Shown one piece after another: positions 55,584 to 64,000 of a DNA stretch of 64,000 bases. Source of the DNA: Prochlorococcus marinus CUG1416 (GTDB lineage: Bacteria > Cyanobacteriota > Cyanobacteriia > PCC-6307 > Cyanobiaceae); contig NZ_JAAORM010000005.1 of the NCBI RefSeq assembly GCF_017695965.1, positions 542,024 to 606,023 on the forward strand, in the 5' to 3' direction. The position numbers and the translations under genes are program-made. The notes under the pieces are model-generated. The model did no database searches, was not told the origin of the DNA, and was given only the letters and a program-made list of their open reading frames with translations. Within the stretch, counting starts at the first letter, position 1; every line of letters starts with the position of its first letter.

Positions 55584-58487
55584 TTATTTAAGAACCTTTT
55601 TAAGATATTTTGCTGTATGGCTAGTGGGATGTTTAGCTACATCCTCAGGAATACCTTCTGTAATAACTTCGCCGCCTTTATTACCTCCATCAGGTCCTAA
55701 ATCAATAATCCAATCAGAACATCTAATTACATCTAAATTATGTTCGATAACAATTACAGAATTACCTTTATCTACCAAACGTTGTATGACATCCATTAAT
55801 TTGTGAACATCATAAAAACTTAAACCTGTAGTTGGTTCATCAATCAAATATAGAGTTTTTCCAGTAGCTCTTTTAGATAATTCTGTAGCTAACTTAACTC
55901 TTTGAGCCTCCCCGCCAGATAATGTAGGAGCTGGTTGGCCTAATTTGACATATCCTAATCCGACATCTACCAATGTAGATAATCTATCAGCAGCTTGAGG
56001 TATCGCTGAAAAAGTTTCTGCAGCTTTTTCAACAGTCATCTCTAAAACATCAGATATATTAAAACCTTTATATTTAACTTGAAGAGTTTCCCTATTAAAA
56101 CGAGCTCCTTTGCATACTTCACATTGAACATAAACATCAGGTAAAAAATTCATTTCAATAACATTAACTCCCTGGCCTTTACAAGCTTCGCATCTTCCTC
56201 CTTTTACATTAAAACTAAATTGGCCAGCCTGATAGCCCCTTGCTTTTGCTTCTACTGTGGCAGTAAATAACTGCCTTATAGGATCAAAAGCACCTGTATA
56301 AGTGGCAGGGTTTGATCTTGGTGTTCTCCCTATGGGCGATTGATCAATAACAATAACTTTGTCAATTGCCTTTATACCCTTTAACTCTTTTACCCCTTGA
56401 GGAAAAGGGACTTTTAATCCTAGAGAATGACACAAGGCAGGGTGAAGTAATTCATTTATCAAAGTACTTTTCCCACTCCCACTTACACCCGTTACAGAAA
56501 CTAACCTTCCTAAGGGAAATTCTACAGATATATTCTTTAAATTATTTTTAGAGCAATTGTTTAAAATTAAACTTTTTTTAACAGATGATCTACGTTCTTT
56601 TGGAGTAGGAATCGACTTCCTACCACTGAGATAAGCCCCCGTTAATGACCTATCTGATTTTAAGACATCTTCATATGATCCTTTAGCAATAATTTCCCCA
56701 CCATAAATACCTGCCCCTGGGCCAATATCTACTATATAATCTGCGGATTTCATAGTATCTTCGTCATGTTCAACAACAACTAAAGTATTTCCTAAATCTC
56801 TTAAGCTTTTTAATGTTTCTAATAATCTGTCATTGTCTCTCTGGTGTAAACCAATACTTGGTTCATCTAATACATATAAAACACCAGTAAGCCCTGCTCC
56901 TATTTGCGTTGCTAATCTAATACGTTGAGCTTCTCCACCAGACAAAGTCATGGCAGGTCTATCTAAAGTTAAATAATCTAAACCGACATTAATTAAAAAC
57001 TTCAAACGTAAACGAATTTCTTTTAAAACCAATTCACCTATCTGCTTTTGTTTTTCTGATAAAGATATATTTTCCTTATTAGTCTTTCCTAAACCCATGA
57101 TTCGCTCAATATGAGTTAAAGTTTCAGAAACGCTTATAGAAGTTAAATCAGTTATATTATATGGACCAAGTTTAACGGCCAACGCCTCAGGTCTTAATCT
57201 TTTTCCAGAACATGTATTACAAGGTACTAATTCTAAATACTTTTCTAACTTTTGCTTAACTGATTCTCCATTAGCTTCATTCAATTGCCTTTCTAATATT
57301 GGTAGAATCCCTTCAAAAGGCCTTTCAAAACCACTAGAAGTTTTAAAACGACTATCAGCTTGAATTAATATTGGTTTATCTGATCCTAAAAGTAAAACTT
57401 TTTTTTGCAAATCACTTAAATCTTTCCAAGGAGTTTTTAATTCAAAACCATACGCTTGTCCAACTGAAAATAGTAATGAAAAATAATAAGTATTATCTTT
57501 TTCACTCCAAGGAGCTATTGCAGCATAAACAGGTAATGTTTTGTCTGGTATTACTCTATCAGCAGTAAATTTTTTTAAATAACCAATCCCATGACAATCT
57601 GGACAGGCACCATATGGGCTGTTAAAGGAAAATAATCTAGGAGAAAGTTCCTCTACAATAGAACCATGTACAGGACAAGCATAATTTTCTGAGTATAATT
57701 TTTCTCTATCTAAATTAGGAGGTAAGTTTTCTCCTTTTTTCGGAACAACTTCTACTATGGCTAAACCGTCGCCTCTTTTGAGACAAGTTTGTAGAGAATC
57801 ATTCAATCTTTCTTGTATTCCATCTCTTGCTATTAATCTATCAACTACTACCTCAATACTATGAATTTGATTCTTATCTAATTCAATACTATCTGCAAGT
57901 TCTCTTACCTCCCCGTTAATTCTTACCCTAGCAAAGCCCTCAGCAGCTAGTCCACTTATTAATTTTGTGTGTGTTCCTTTCTTCCCCCGTACAACAGGAG
58001 CTAACAATTGGTACCTTGTACCTTCTGGCAATAGAAGAATTTGATCAACCATTTCATCAATGGTTTGAGGCGCAATTGGAATCCCACAGTGATGACAATG
58101 AGGCTCGCCAGCACGTCCAAACAACAATCTTAGATAATCTTGTATCTCAGTTACTGTTCCAACTGTTGACCGAGGGTTATGACTTGTAGATTTTTGATCA
58201 ATTGAAATAGCAGGGGATAAGCCCTCAATATTGTCGACATCTGGTTTATCTACTTGACCTAAAAATTGCCTTGCATATGCTGAAAGACTTTCAACATATC
58301 TTCTTTGACCTTCAGCAAAAATGGTATCAAAAGCTAAAGAACTTTTACCACTTCCACTCACACCAGTAAAAACTATAAATTTATTCCTTGGGAGAGAAAG
58401 GTCAATATTTTTTAAATTATGCTGACGAGCTCCCCTAATATTGATTGAATTATCTTCTTCAAAACTATTATGGATTTTTGTAACCAT
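55584..58487 (-). CDS. uvrA: Excinuclease ABC subunit A
   Basis: UvrA recognises bulky DNA lesions and loads UvrB in nucleotide excision repair, important for sunlit cells. The 967-residue protein has two ATP-binding cassettes. The first has Walker A GVSGSGKSS at 42-50 and the signature TLSGGEAQRIRLATQIG, the second GVSGSGKSTLINEL near 670 and TLSGGEAQRVKLATELSKRA. Two zinc modules are visible as CHHCG-like and CEACKGQGVNVIEMNFLPDV with CEVCKG. Domain order and length are normal. recN lies 53 bases upstream on the same strand. Confidence 0.98.
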   Translation of the reverse strand: MVTKIHNSFEEDNSINIRGARQHNLKNIDLSLPRNKFIVFTGVSGSGKSSLAFDTIFAEGQRRYVESLSAYARQFLGQVDKPDVDNIEGLSPAISIDQKSTSHNPRSTVGTVTEIQDYLRLLFGRAGEPHCHHCGIPIAPQTIDEMVDQILLLPEGTRYQLLAPVVRGKKGTHTKLISGLAAEGFARVRINGEVRELADSIELDKNQIHSIEVVVDRLIARDGIQERLNDSLQTCLKRGDGLAIVEVVPKKGENLPPNLDREKLYSENYACPVHGSIVEELSPRLFSFNSPYGACPDCHGIGYLKKFTADRVIPDKTLPVYAAIAPWSEKDNTYYFSLLFSVGQAYGFELKTPWKDLSDLQKKVLLLGSDKPILIQADSRFKTSSGFERPFEGILPILERQLNEANGESVKQKLEKYLELVPCNTCSGKRLRPEALAVKLGPYNITDLTSISVSETLTHIERIMGLGKTNKENISLSEKQKQIGELVLKEIRLRLKFLINVGLDYLTLDRPAMTLSGGEAQRIRLATQIGAGLTGVLYVLDEPSIGLHQRDNDRLLETLKSLRDLGNTLVVVEHDEDTMKSADYIVDIGPGAGIYGGEIIAKGSYEDVLKSDRSLTGAYLSGRKSIPTPKERRSSVKKSLILNNCSKNNLKNISVEFPLGRLVSVTGVSGSGKSTLINELLHPALCHSLGLKVPFPQGVKELKGIKAIDKVIVIDQSPIGRTPRSNPATYTGAFDPIRQLFTATVEAKARGYQAGQFSFNVKGGRCEACKGQGVNVIEMNFLPDVYVQCEVCKGARFNRETLQVKYKGFNISDVLEMTVEKAAETFSAIPQAADRLSTLVDVGLGYVKLGQPAPTLSGGEAQRVKLATELSKRATGKTLYLIDEPTTGLSFYDVHKLMDVIQRLVDKGNSVIVIEHNLDVIRCSDWIIDLGPDGGNKGGEVITEGIPEDVAKHPTSHTAKYLKKVLK

Positions 58488-58540
58488 GTTTAAATCTATT
58501 TATGATTTAAAAAGGTTATTATAGTGGAATTTTTCCTATT

Positions 58541-60220
58541 TTATGCAGCTGCCCTGTCAAGAAGACTAGAAGCGTAATCATTTGCTTCGCCAAACCCTCC
58601 ACCAATAAGTTCTATTAATTCATTTTTTCTTTGTTTTTTTGTAGCTAATTTTGATATTGAAGTATAAGTTATTCCATCAATTACATTTTTATGCACTTTA
58701 AAATGAGCTAAACCTCCAGCAGCTAAAAAAGGCTGATGTGTAATACATAAAACCTGTTGATCTTTAGATATTTCTTTTATTAGCTCAACCAACGAAAACA
58801 AGGATTTACCACTTAGACCATTATCAATTTCATCTAAAAAGAAAGTATTTGGTTTTTTAGAAATACTAGATTTAATCGCTAGTAAAAATCTTGACATTTC
58901 GCCACCAGAAATAACACTCGATAGAGGAGCAAGCTTCTGATCAGGATTAGCAGAGAACAAAAAATTTATATTATTAATCCCATCGCCAGAAGGATTACAT
59001 TCAGAAAATTGAATTGAAAAATTTGCATTTTCTAAGCCTAAATTTTTTAAAATTGAGATTACTGAATTCTGTAACAGTTTTGCAATTTTTTTTCTTTCAG
59101 TAGATTGAATAACAAATAAAGAATTTAAATTACTTTGTAAATTTTTGATTTGACTCTTTATCTTACAAATCTCATTATCTTGATTGTTTTGTAGAAAATA
59201 TGTCTTTAATTGATCCCGCTTTTCAATTAATTGAGGTAGCTCCAATGAAAAAGTTTTCTCCAAATTTTTTAAAAAAAATAATCTTTTTTGTATTTCTGGA
59301 AGATTAGATTCGTGATTTTCTACATCTTCTATATATGAGTTGAGGTCGAAAATTAAATCTTCAACATCAGCTTGAATATGTAATAACTTCTCTCTAAATT
59401 TTTGAATCTTACAATCAAAATCTGCTGTTCTGTTTAAAACTTTTATTGATTGATTTATCAAAAAAGAGACTGATGGCTCATCATGACTGAAATTATTTAA
59501 GTTCTCTAAAGATGATTGAATTGAATTATTTATTTCGAGATTATTTACAAGTTTATTTTCTATTGACTCTAATTCTAAGATTTCCTCACTGGAATTTAAG
59601 TTAGCTTCGTCTAAAGTCTTAAACATTTGTTTAATTAATAAGTTGTTTTCTTCTTGTTTCTTAGAGGATTCTAGTTTTTTATTCATTAATCCTTTTAAAA
59701 CCTCACTTTGCTGCCATATATTTTTAATCTTTGCATTGGTATCTCTCAAATCTTGCGAACATAAATCATCAATAATTAATCTTCTCTTGTCTTGAGAATC
59801 AAAAATAAAAGTATCTGATTGACCTGCAAAATCTATTAACAATCTTCCAAGTTCCTCTAATAATTGTTTATTAATGGATGAATTATTAAGACTAAATTTG
59901 GATAAGATTTTTTTATTTTTTTTATAAGATTCTCTTTTGATTATTAGTTCTAAGGCACTTCTTTCAAAACCATTACTAACTAACCAATCGTTAATTTGGG
60001 GAGTGGAAGAGAATTTTGCCTGAATAAAACAATAATCTTTTTCTGGACGTATTAAATGTTTTATAGGTATATTAGTTCCACCAAATAAAACATTTAAGGA
60101 ATCTAAAATTAGTGATTTTCCAGAACCTGAATCTCCAGTAATGATATTCAAACCTTTTTCGAAATTAATTTCTATAATTTCTATTAAGGCAATATTCTCT
60201 ATTTTTAGGTGTATTAACAT
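58541..60220 (-). CDS. recN: DNA repair protein RecN
   Basis: RecN is an SMC-like protein in recombinational double-strand-break repair. The 559-residue protein starts IENIALIEIIEINFEKGLNI, has Walker A GDSGSGKS at 29-36, a long coiled-coil middle (about residues 150-370), and the C-terminal half-cassette with LAPLSSVISGGEMSRFLLAI, the Walker B region TFFLDEIDNGLSGKS and VLCITHQPFLAAG. This is the complete layout. It is upstream of uvrA and likely shares its transcript, so two DNA repair genes are paired. Confidence 0.97.
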   Translation of the reverse strand: MLIHLKIENIALIEIIEINFEKGLNIITGDSGSGKSLILDSLNVLFGGTNIPIKHLIRPEKDYCFIQAKFSSTPQINDWLVSNGFERSALELIIKRESYKKNKKILSKFSLNNSSINKQLLEELGRLLIDFAGQSDTFIFDSQDKRRLIIDDLCSQDLRDTNAKIKNIWQQSEVLKGLMNKKLESSKKQEENNLLIKQMFKTLDEANLNSSEEILELESIENKLVNNLEINNSIQSSLENLNNFSHDEPSVSFLINQSIKVLNRTADFDCKIQKFREKLLHIQADVEDLIFDLNSYIEDVENHESNLPEIQKRLFFLKNLEKTFSLELPQLIEKRDQLKTYFLQNNQDNEICKIKSQIKNLQSNLNSLFVIQSTERKKIAKLLQNSVISILKNLGLENANFSIQFSECNPSGDGINNINFLFSANPDQKLAPLSSVISGGEMSRFLLAIKSSISKKPNTFFLDEIDNGLSGKSLFSLVELIKEISKDQQVLCITHQPFLAAGGLAHFKVHKNVIDGITYTSISKLATKKQRKNELIELIGGGFGEANDYASSLLDRAAA

Positions 60221-60288
60221 GATAAATCTTCCATATAAAAAAATTAACTTCTTTTTAAAAAAAATAAAGGTTTTAAATATATAAAGTT

Positions 60289-62145
60289 ATGAAAGAAGAT
60301 TTTACTGATTTTATAGAGATTTCTGGACTATTAGATTATGATCCAGTTACAATTTCTAAAATTTACAAAAAAAATCCAAAAAGACTTTTAAAAAGGCTTT
60401 GGCAAACGCTAATACCTATTCTTGCTTATATCTTTTCAGTTGGATGGGATAAATTAACTGGTAGATTAAAAAATGAACTGCAAGCAAGATCTAGAGCAAG
60501 AGAATTAACAAATTTATTAGTAGAACTTGGGCCTGCTTTTGTTAAGGCAGGTCAGGCTTTATCAACAAGACCAGATATTATTCCAGCTATTCTTCTTGAG
60601 GAATTATCTGACTTACAAGATCAACTGCCAGGATTTGATGGGGGTAAGGCTATGGAATTGATAGAAGAAGATTTAGGATCGAAAATAGATGAGTTGTTTT
60701 TAGAAATTGATAAGGAACCAATTTCTGCTGCTTCTCTTGGACAAGTTCATAAAGCCAAACTGAAGAATGATGAAGTTGTAGCAGTTAAAGTCCAACGACC
60801 AGGTTTAAGAGAACAAATCACTTTAGATCTTTACATCGTTAGAAATATTGCTTATTGGCTAAAAAACAATATTGGATTGATAAGAAGTGATCTCGTGGCA
60901 TTAATTGATGAATTAGGCAAAAGAGTTTTTGAAGAGATGGATTATTTAAACGAAGCTGAAAATGCAAATAAATTTAGAAATATGCATAAACATAACCAAA
61001 TGATTGCTGTACCTAAAATTTATAAAGAAATAACATCCAGAAGAGTTTTAACAATGGAATGGATAGAGGGTACAAAATTAACCAATTTAGAAGATGTAAA
61101 AAAATTAGGAATCGACCCTGATAAGATGATAGATATAGGAGTCCAGTGCAGTTTAGAACAACTTTTAGAACATGGTTTTTTTCACGCTGACCCACATCCA
61201 GGTAATTTATTAGCCTTGAAAGATGGCAGATTATGTTACTTAGATTTTGGAATGATGAGCGAAGTTTCCAGAGAATCTAGATCTGGTTTAATACAAGCAG
61301 TTGTACATTTAGTAAATAAAAACTTCGATAAATTATCTCAAGATTTTGTAAAATTAGGATTCTTATCAGAAGAAGTTAATCTAGAACCCATAGTTCCTGC
61401 ATTTCAAGATGTTTTCATTAATGCCGTTGAACAAGGAGTTTCAAAAATGGATTTCAAGAGCGTCACAGACGATATGTCTGGCGTTATGTATAAATTCCCT
61501 TTTAGATTACCTCCATATTATGCACTGATAATTAGATCATTACTAACATTAGAAGGAATTGCTTTAAGCGTAGACCCAAACTTTAAAATATTGGGTGCAG
61601 CTTATCCATATTTTGCGAGAAGATTAATGGAAGATCCTGATCCACAATTAAGAGAAAGTTTGAAAGAAATGCTTTTCGATAATAAAAAATTTAAATGGGA
61701 CCGTTTAGAGAATCTACTTTCAAACGCAGCAAAGCAAACAAATCTTGATTTAGAAAAACTTTTAGATGAAGTAATAAATCTTCTCTTTTCTCCAAAAGGA
61801 GGTTTCCTTAGAAATGAAATAATTGAAAGCTTAACCAACCAAATAGATTTACTGAGTCTAAAAATATTGAAAAATTTAAATAAATACCTTCCAAAATCAA
61901 TTAAATTAAATACGACTAATGAAAATAACAACTTAAGTGACCTTATAATGTACATAGAGCCACTAAGCAACTTTTTAGAAATTTTACGAAAAGTGCCAGG
62001 CTACTCTATTGATATTTTTCTAAAACGGGTTCCTAGACTTATAAATGAACCTTATACAAAAAAAATGGGTATAAAAATTGCAAAAAAAGTAACCGAAAAA
62101 GGAGTCGTTAGACTTGTAAAGATTGCCGCTGGCGCAAATATCTAA
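60289..62145 (+). CDS. ABC1/UbiB-family atypical protein kinase-like protein
   Basis: The 618-residue protein has the ABC1K core: LVELGPAFVKAGQALSTRPD near 77 (the KxGQ motif), ISAASLGQVHKAKLKNDEVV near 145 with the alanine-rich loop, AVKVQRPGL with the ATP-site lysine, EEMDYLNEAENANKFR near 205, MEWIEGTKL near 256, and the catalytic GFFHADPHPGN near 297 with LCYLDFGMM. UbiB relatives support quinone (plastoquinone, ubiquinone) synthesis or photosystem upkeep in chloroplasts and cyanobacteria. The C-terminal third is less conserved and contains helices. It is divergent from recN across a 68-base spacer. Confidence 0.94.
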   Translation: MKEDFTDFIEISGLLDYDPVTISKIYKKNPKRLLKRLWQTLIPILAYIFSVGWDKLTGRLKNELQARSRARELTNLLVELGPAFVKAGQALSTRPDIIPAILLEELSDLQDQLPGFDGGKAMELIEEDLGSKIDELFLEIDKEPISAASLGQVHKAKLKNDEVVAVKVQRPGLREQITLDLYIVRNIAYWLKNNIGLIRSDLVALIDELGKRVFEEMDYLNEAENANKFRNMHKHNQMIAVPKIYKEITSRRVLTMEWIEGTKLTNLEDVKKLGIDPDKMIDIGVQCSLEQLLEHGFFHADPHPGNLLALKDGRLCYLDFGMMSEVSRESRSGLIQAVVHLVNKNFDKLSQDFVKLGFLSEEVNLEPIVPAFQDVFINAVEQGVSKMDFKSVTDDMSGVMYKFPFRLPPYYALIIRSLLTLEGIALSVDPNFKILGAAYPYFARRLMEDPDPQLRESLKEMLFDNKKFKWDRLENLLSNAAKQTNLDLEKLLDEVINLLFSPKGGFLRNEIIESLTNQIDLLSLKILKNLNKYLPKSIKLNTTNENNNLSDLIMYIEPLSNFLEILRKVPGYSIDIFLKRVPRLINEPYTKKMGIKIAKKVTEKGVVRLVKIAAGANI

Positions 62146-62146
62146 A

Positions 62147-62719
62147 ATGAAATTTAGTAAATTTTTAATAATTAAAATATTTTTTATTTTAATAAGTTCT
62201 CAATTACTTTTTAATGTTTCCAAAGCTAATGCTGCTGAAGAAATTAAAATTATATACAACATATTTTCTAGAACAATTAAAGTAAATTCGTTAAAAACTT
62301 TTGCCGAAGAAGGATATTCAACAAAACAATTAAAAAAAATTTTAAAAGCAAGTGGGTCCTCCAACAAAGAAATCAGATCAGTGTTAAATAAAGATTTTGA
62401 TATCCCTATTACGATTGCAAGCAAATTAGTATATTCTGAAATAGGAAAAATTTTTTTAACAAGACTTTCATCTATTATCCACCCACCCAAAGCAGATGAT
62501 GAAAGAACTGGTATGTTAGCCCTTAGAGCAAGTGTAGTTCAAGGGATTAACATAGGAAATGGAAAAATAAATCTGATAAATTTTTTTGAAGGATATCCAA
62601 CTAAAACTGTTATTTTAGATGTCAACGCTTTAAGCAAAGTTATGAATAAAGTAGAATCAATTTCAGAATTATTAGAATTTTTTACAAATTCTCCTCTAGA
62701 AAAAATTAAAACAAATTAA
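62147..62719 (+). CDS. DUF1400-type secreted protein without hydrolase domain
   Basis: From ATG 62147, one base after the preceding stop, the 190-residue protein has a signal-peptide-like start MKFSKFLIIKIFFILISSQL with an ANA-A cleavage site near residue 28. The rest resembles the cyanobacterial DUF1400 domain: IYNIFSRTIKVNSLKTFAEE, YSTKQLKKILKASGSSN, FDIPITIASKLVYSEIGKIF and MLALRASVVQ followed by FFEGYPTKTVILDV. In relatives known to me this domain often precedes an alpha/beta hydrolase; here there is none, so this is the domain alone. Function unknown, presumably periplasmic or thylakoid-lumen. Confidence 0.78.
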   Translation: MKFSKFLIIKIFFILISSQLLFNVSKANAAEEIKIIYNIFSRTIKVNSLKTFAEEGYSTKQLKKILKASGSSNKEIRSVLNKDFDIPITIASKLVYSEIGKIFLTRLSSIIHPPKADDERTGMLALRASVVQGINIGNGKINLINFFEGYPTKTVILDVNALSKVMNKVESISELLEFFTNSPLEKIKTN

Positions 62720-62725
62720 AAAGTC

Positions 62726-63829
62726 ATGGTGTTATTAAATAAAATCAAAAATAAGCTTGGTATTAATTACAGAAAAAAAAGATGGCCAGGTCTAATCGAA
62801 GCTTACAAACAATATCTTCCAATTACAAAGAAAACTCCTATTATTTCCTTAAAAGAAGGAAATACACCACTAATTCATAGTGACTCAATTAGCAATTTAA
62901 TTGGAAATGGAACAAAGGTTTTTTTAAAATATGATGGGCTAAATCCCACAGGATCTTTTAAAGATCGCGGTATGACTATGGCGATTAGCAAAGCAAAAGA
63001 AGAAGGGCGTGAAGCAGTAATTTGTGCTAGTACTGGAAATACTTCTGCCGCTGCTGCTGCATATGCATCTAGAGGAGGATTAAAACCTTATGTCTTAATC
63101 CCAGAAGGATTTGTTGCACAAGGAAAACTTGCACAAGCTTTAATGTATGGAGCTGAGATAATATCCATTAATGGAAACTTTGATAAGGCTCTCGAAATTG
63201 TTAGAGATTTATCATCAGAACATCCTATAGAGCTTGTTAATTCTGTGAATCCATATCGAATACAAGGCCAGAAGACAGCAGCTTTTGAAATTGTTGATGA
63301 CTTAGGTATTGCGCCTGATTGGCTTTGTATTCCAATGGGAAATGCAGGAAATATAACTGCTTATTGGATGGGTTTTAAAGAATATTCAAAAATAAAAAGA
63401 AATTTAAAATTACCTATTATGATGGGTTTTCAATCTGAAGGTTCTGCTCCATTAGTACAAAATATAATAGTTAAAGATCCAGAGACAATAGCAACAGCAA
63501 TAAGAATTGGAAATCCTGTAAATAGAGAAAAAGCAAAAAAAGTAAAAAAAGAAAGTAAAGGAGACTTTCAATCAGTTACTGATGAAGAAATAATAAATGC
63601 TTATAAAATCCTGGCCAAAGAAGGTGTTTTTTGTGAACCTGCCAGTGCAGCATCGGTTGCTGGGCTCATAAAAAATAAAAATAGAATTCAGAAAGAATCA
63701 ACTATTGTTTGTGTTCTTACTGGAAATGGCTTGAAAGACCCTGATTGTGCTATTAAGAACAATGATGCTGTTTTCAGGAAAAATATTGAACCTTCGTTAA
63801 AAAATATAACCAAAATCTTAGGATATTAA
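62726..63829 (+). CDS. thrC: Threonine synthase
   Basis: ThrC converts O-phosphohomoserine to threonine with PLP. The 367-residue protein has [20 protein letters not shown] at 65-84 with the PLP lysine Lys79, [20 protein letters not shown] near 97, [19 protein letters not shown] near 175, [17 protein letters not shown] near 200 and [15 protein letters not shown] near 328. The short N-terminus lacking the plant-type SAM-binding extension fits the class common in Gram-positives and cyanobacteria. It follows the DUF1400 gene after 6 bases. Confidence 0.97.
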   Translation: MVLLNKIKNKLGINYRKKRWPGLIEAYKQYLPITKKTPIISLKEGNTPLIHSDSISNLIGNGTKVFLKYDGLNPTGSFKDRGMTMAISKAKEEGREAVICASTGNTSAAAAAYASRGGLKPYVLIPEGFVAQGKLAQALMYGAEIISINGNFDKALEIVRDLSSEHPIELVNSVNPYRIQGQKTAAFEIVDDLGIAPDWLCIPMGNAGNITAYWMGFKEYSKIKRNLKLPIMMGFQSEGSAPLVQNIIVKDPETIATAIRIGNPVNREKAKKVKKESKGDFQSVTDEEIINAYKILAKEGVFCEPASAASVAGLIKNKNRIQKESTIVCVLTGNGLKDPDCAIKNNDAVFRKNIEPSLKNITKILGY

Positions 63830-64000
63830 AATCCAAAAAAATTAGTGTCTGTGGAAATCAAATTTAAACAGAACTAATTTGTTGAAAAACTAGTAAAAAT
63901 TCAGTCTATTTGTTGAATAGTTTTTTAATAACTAAAAAAATGTAAATTTATTCAACATATAAAAAATTTTTTCCACTTATTTAAATATTCATAAACTAAG
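63830..64000. other. Candidate edge of the replication origin
   Basis: This AT-rich 171-base end holds two sites one base off the TTTTCCACA DnaA-box form: TGTGGAAAT (63850-63858, reverse strand) and TTTTCCACT (63969-63977). TGTTGAATA (63911-63919) and TATTCAACA (63949-63957) form a perfect 9-base inverted repeat, and TTGTTGAA occurs at 63879 and 63910. No gene is present. The oriC reading depends on dnaN lying just beyond, which is not visible. Confidence 0.4.

Overview
This 64 kb window looks like chromosomal DNA of a high-light-adapted Prochlorococcus or a very close relative. The evidence is the strongly AT-rich sequence, the tight gene packing, the cyanobacterial gene set (sqdB/sqdX for sulfolipid, a Ycf37-like protein, an acyl-lipid desaturase, a VTE5-like phytol kinase relative, a cyanobacterial chorismate lyase, DUF3134 and DUF1400 proteins, a group 2 sigma factor) and the gene order. 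The assignment comes from remembered protein families, not from a database search. Nearly all of the window is core housekeeping DNA. I see no insertion sequence, integrase, prophage, CRISPR array or rRNA. There is one tRNA. No gene-free stretch exceeds 300 bases.

Layout. 1-5.3 kb: the beginning of a SpoIID-like secreted protein (runs off the left edge), ribosomal proteins L35 and L20, a Ycf37-like TPR protein, thiG, the sulfolipid pair sqdB-sqdX and a small unknown gene. 5.4-10.8 kb (minus strand): gcvP and gcvH of the glycine cleavage system, a PLP-dependent lyase and an HTH-like protein. 10.8-16.3 kb (plus): delta-9 desaturase, rplI, dnaB, mnmG and chorismate lyase. 16.3-20.2 kb is a more variable stretch: unknown genes, a SprT-like protease, an ATP-dependent DNA ligase of phage-like type, a 50-residue ORF and a TVP38-type membrane protein. 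20.2-23.5 kb (minus): valS, an IscA-type protein and tRNA-Val(UAC).

23.5-34.4 kb (plus): mazG, speE, speB, gcvT, aspS, pyrG, then queE-queC-pabB-pabC, a tight run with overlapping ATGA junctions. 34.3-41.5 kb: cobA (minus), an MFS transporter, ppk, a sigma factor, a phytol-kinase-like gene, aroG (minus). 41.6-50.4 kb: acnB, a ClC protein, purU (minus), an FAD oxidoreductase, dnaK (minus), aroE. 50.5-55.4 kb: rpsF, argG (minus), small genes, mraY and a sucrose-phosphate synthase (minus) without the phosphatase domain found in many relatives. 55.6-63.8 kb: uvrA and recN (minus), then an ABC1/UbiB kinase, a DUF1400 protein and thrC.

The last 171 bases carry two DnaA-box-like sites and a perfect 9-bp inverted repeat. 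They may be the edge of the replication origin, because in these genomes dnaN is conventionally the first gene and thrC lies, as far as I remember, near the end. This is inference. The most interesting non-coding signals are the pyrG leader (a strong Shine-Dalgarno sequence at the wrong distance plus a 7-codon ORF whose stop overlaps the pyrG start), a GC-rich island between dnaK and aroE, and the oriC-like end. No clearly new multi-gene system was found.
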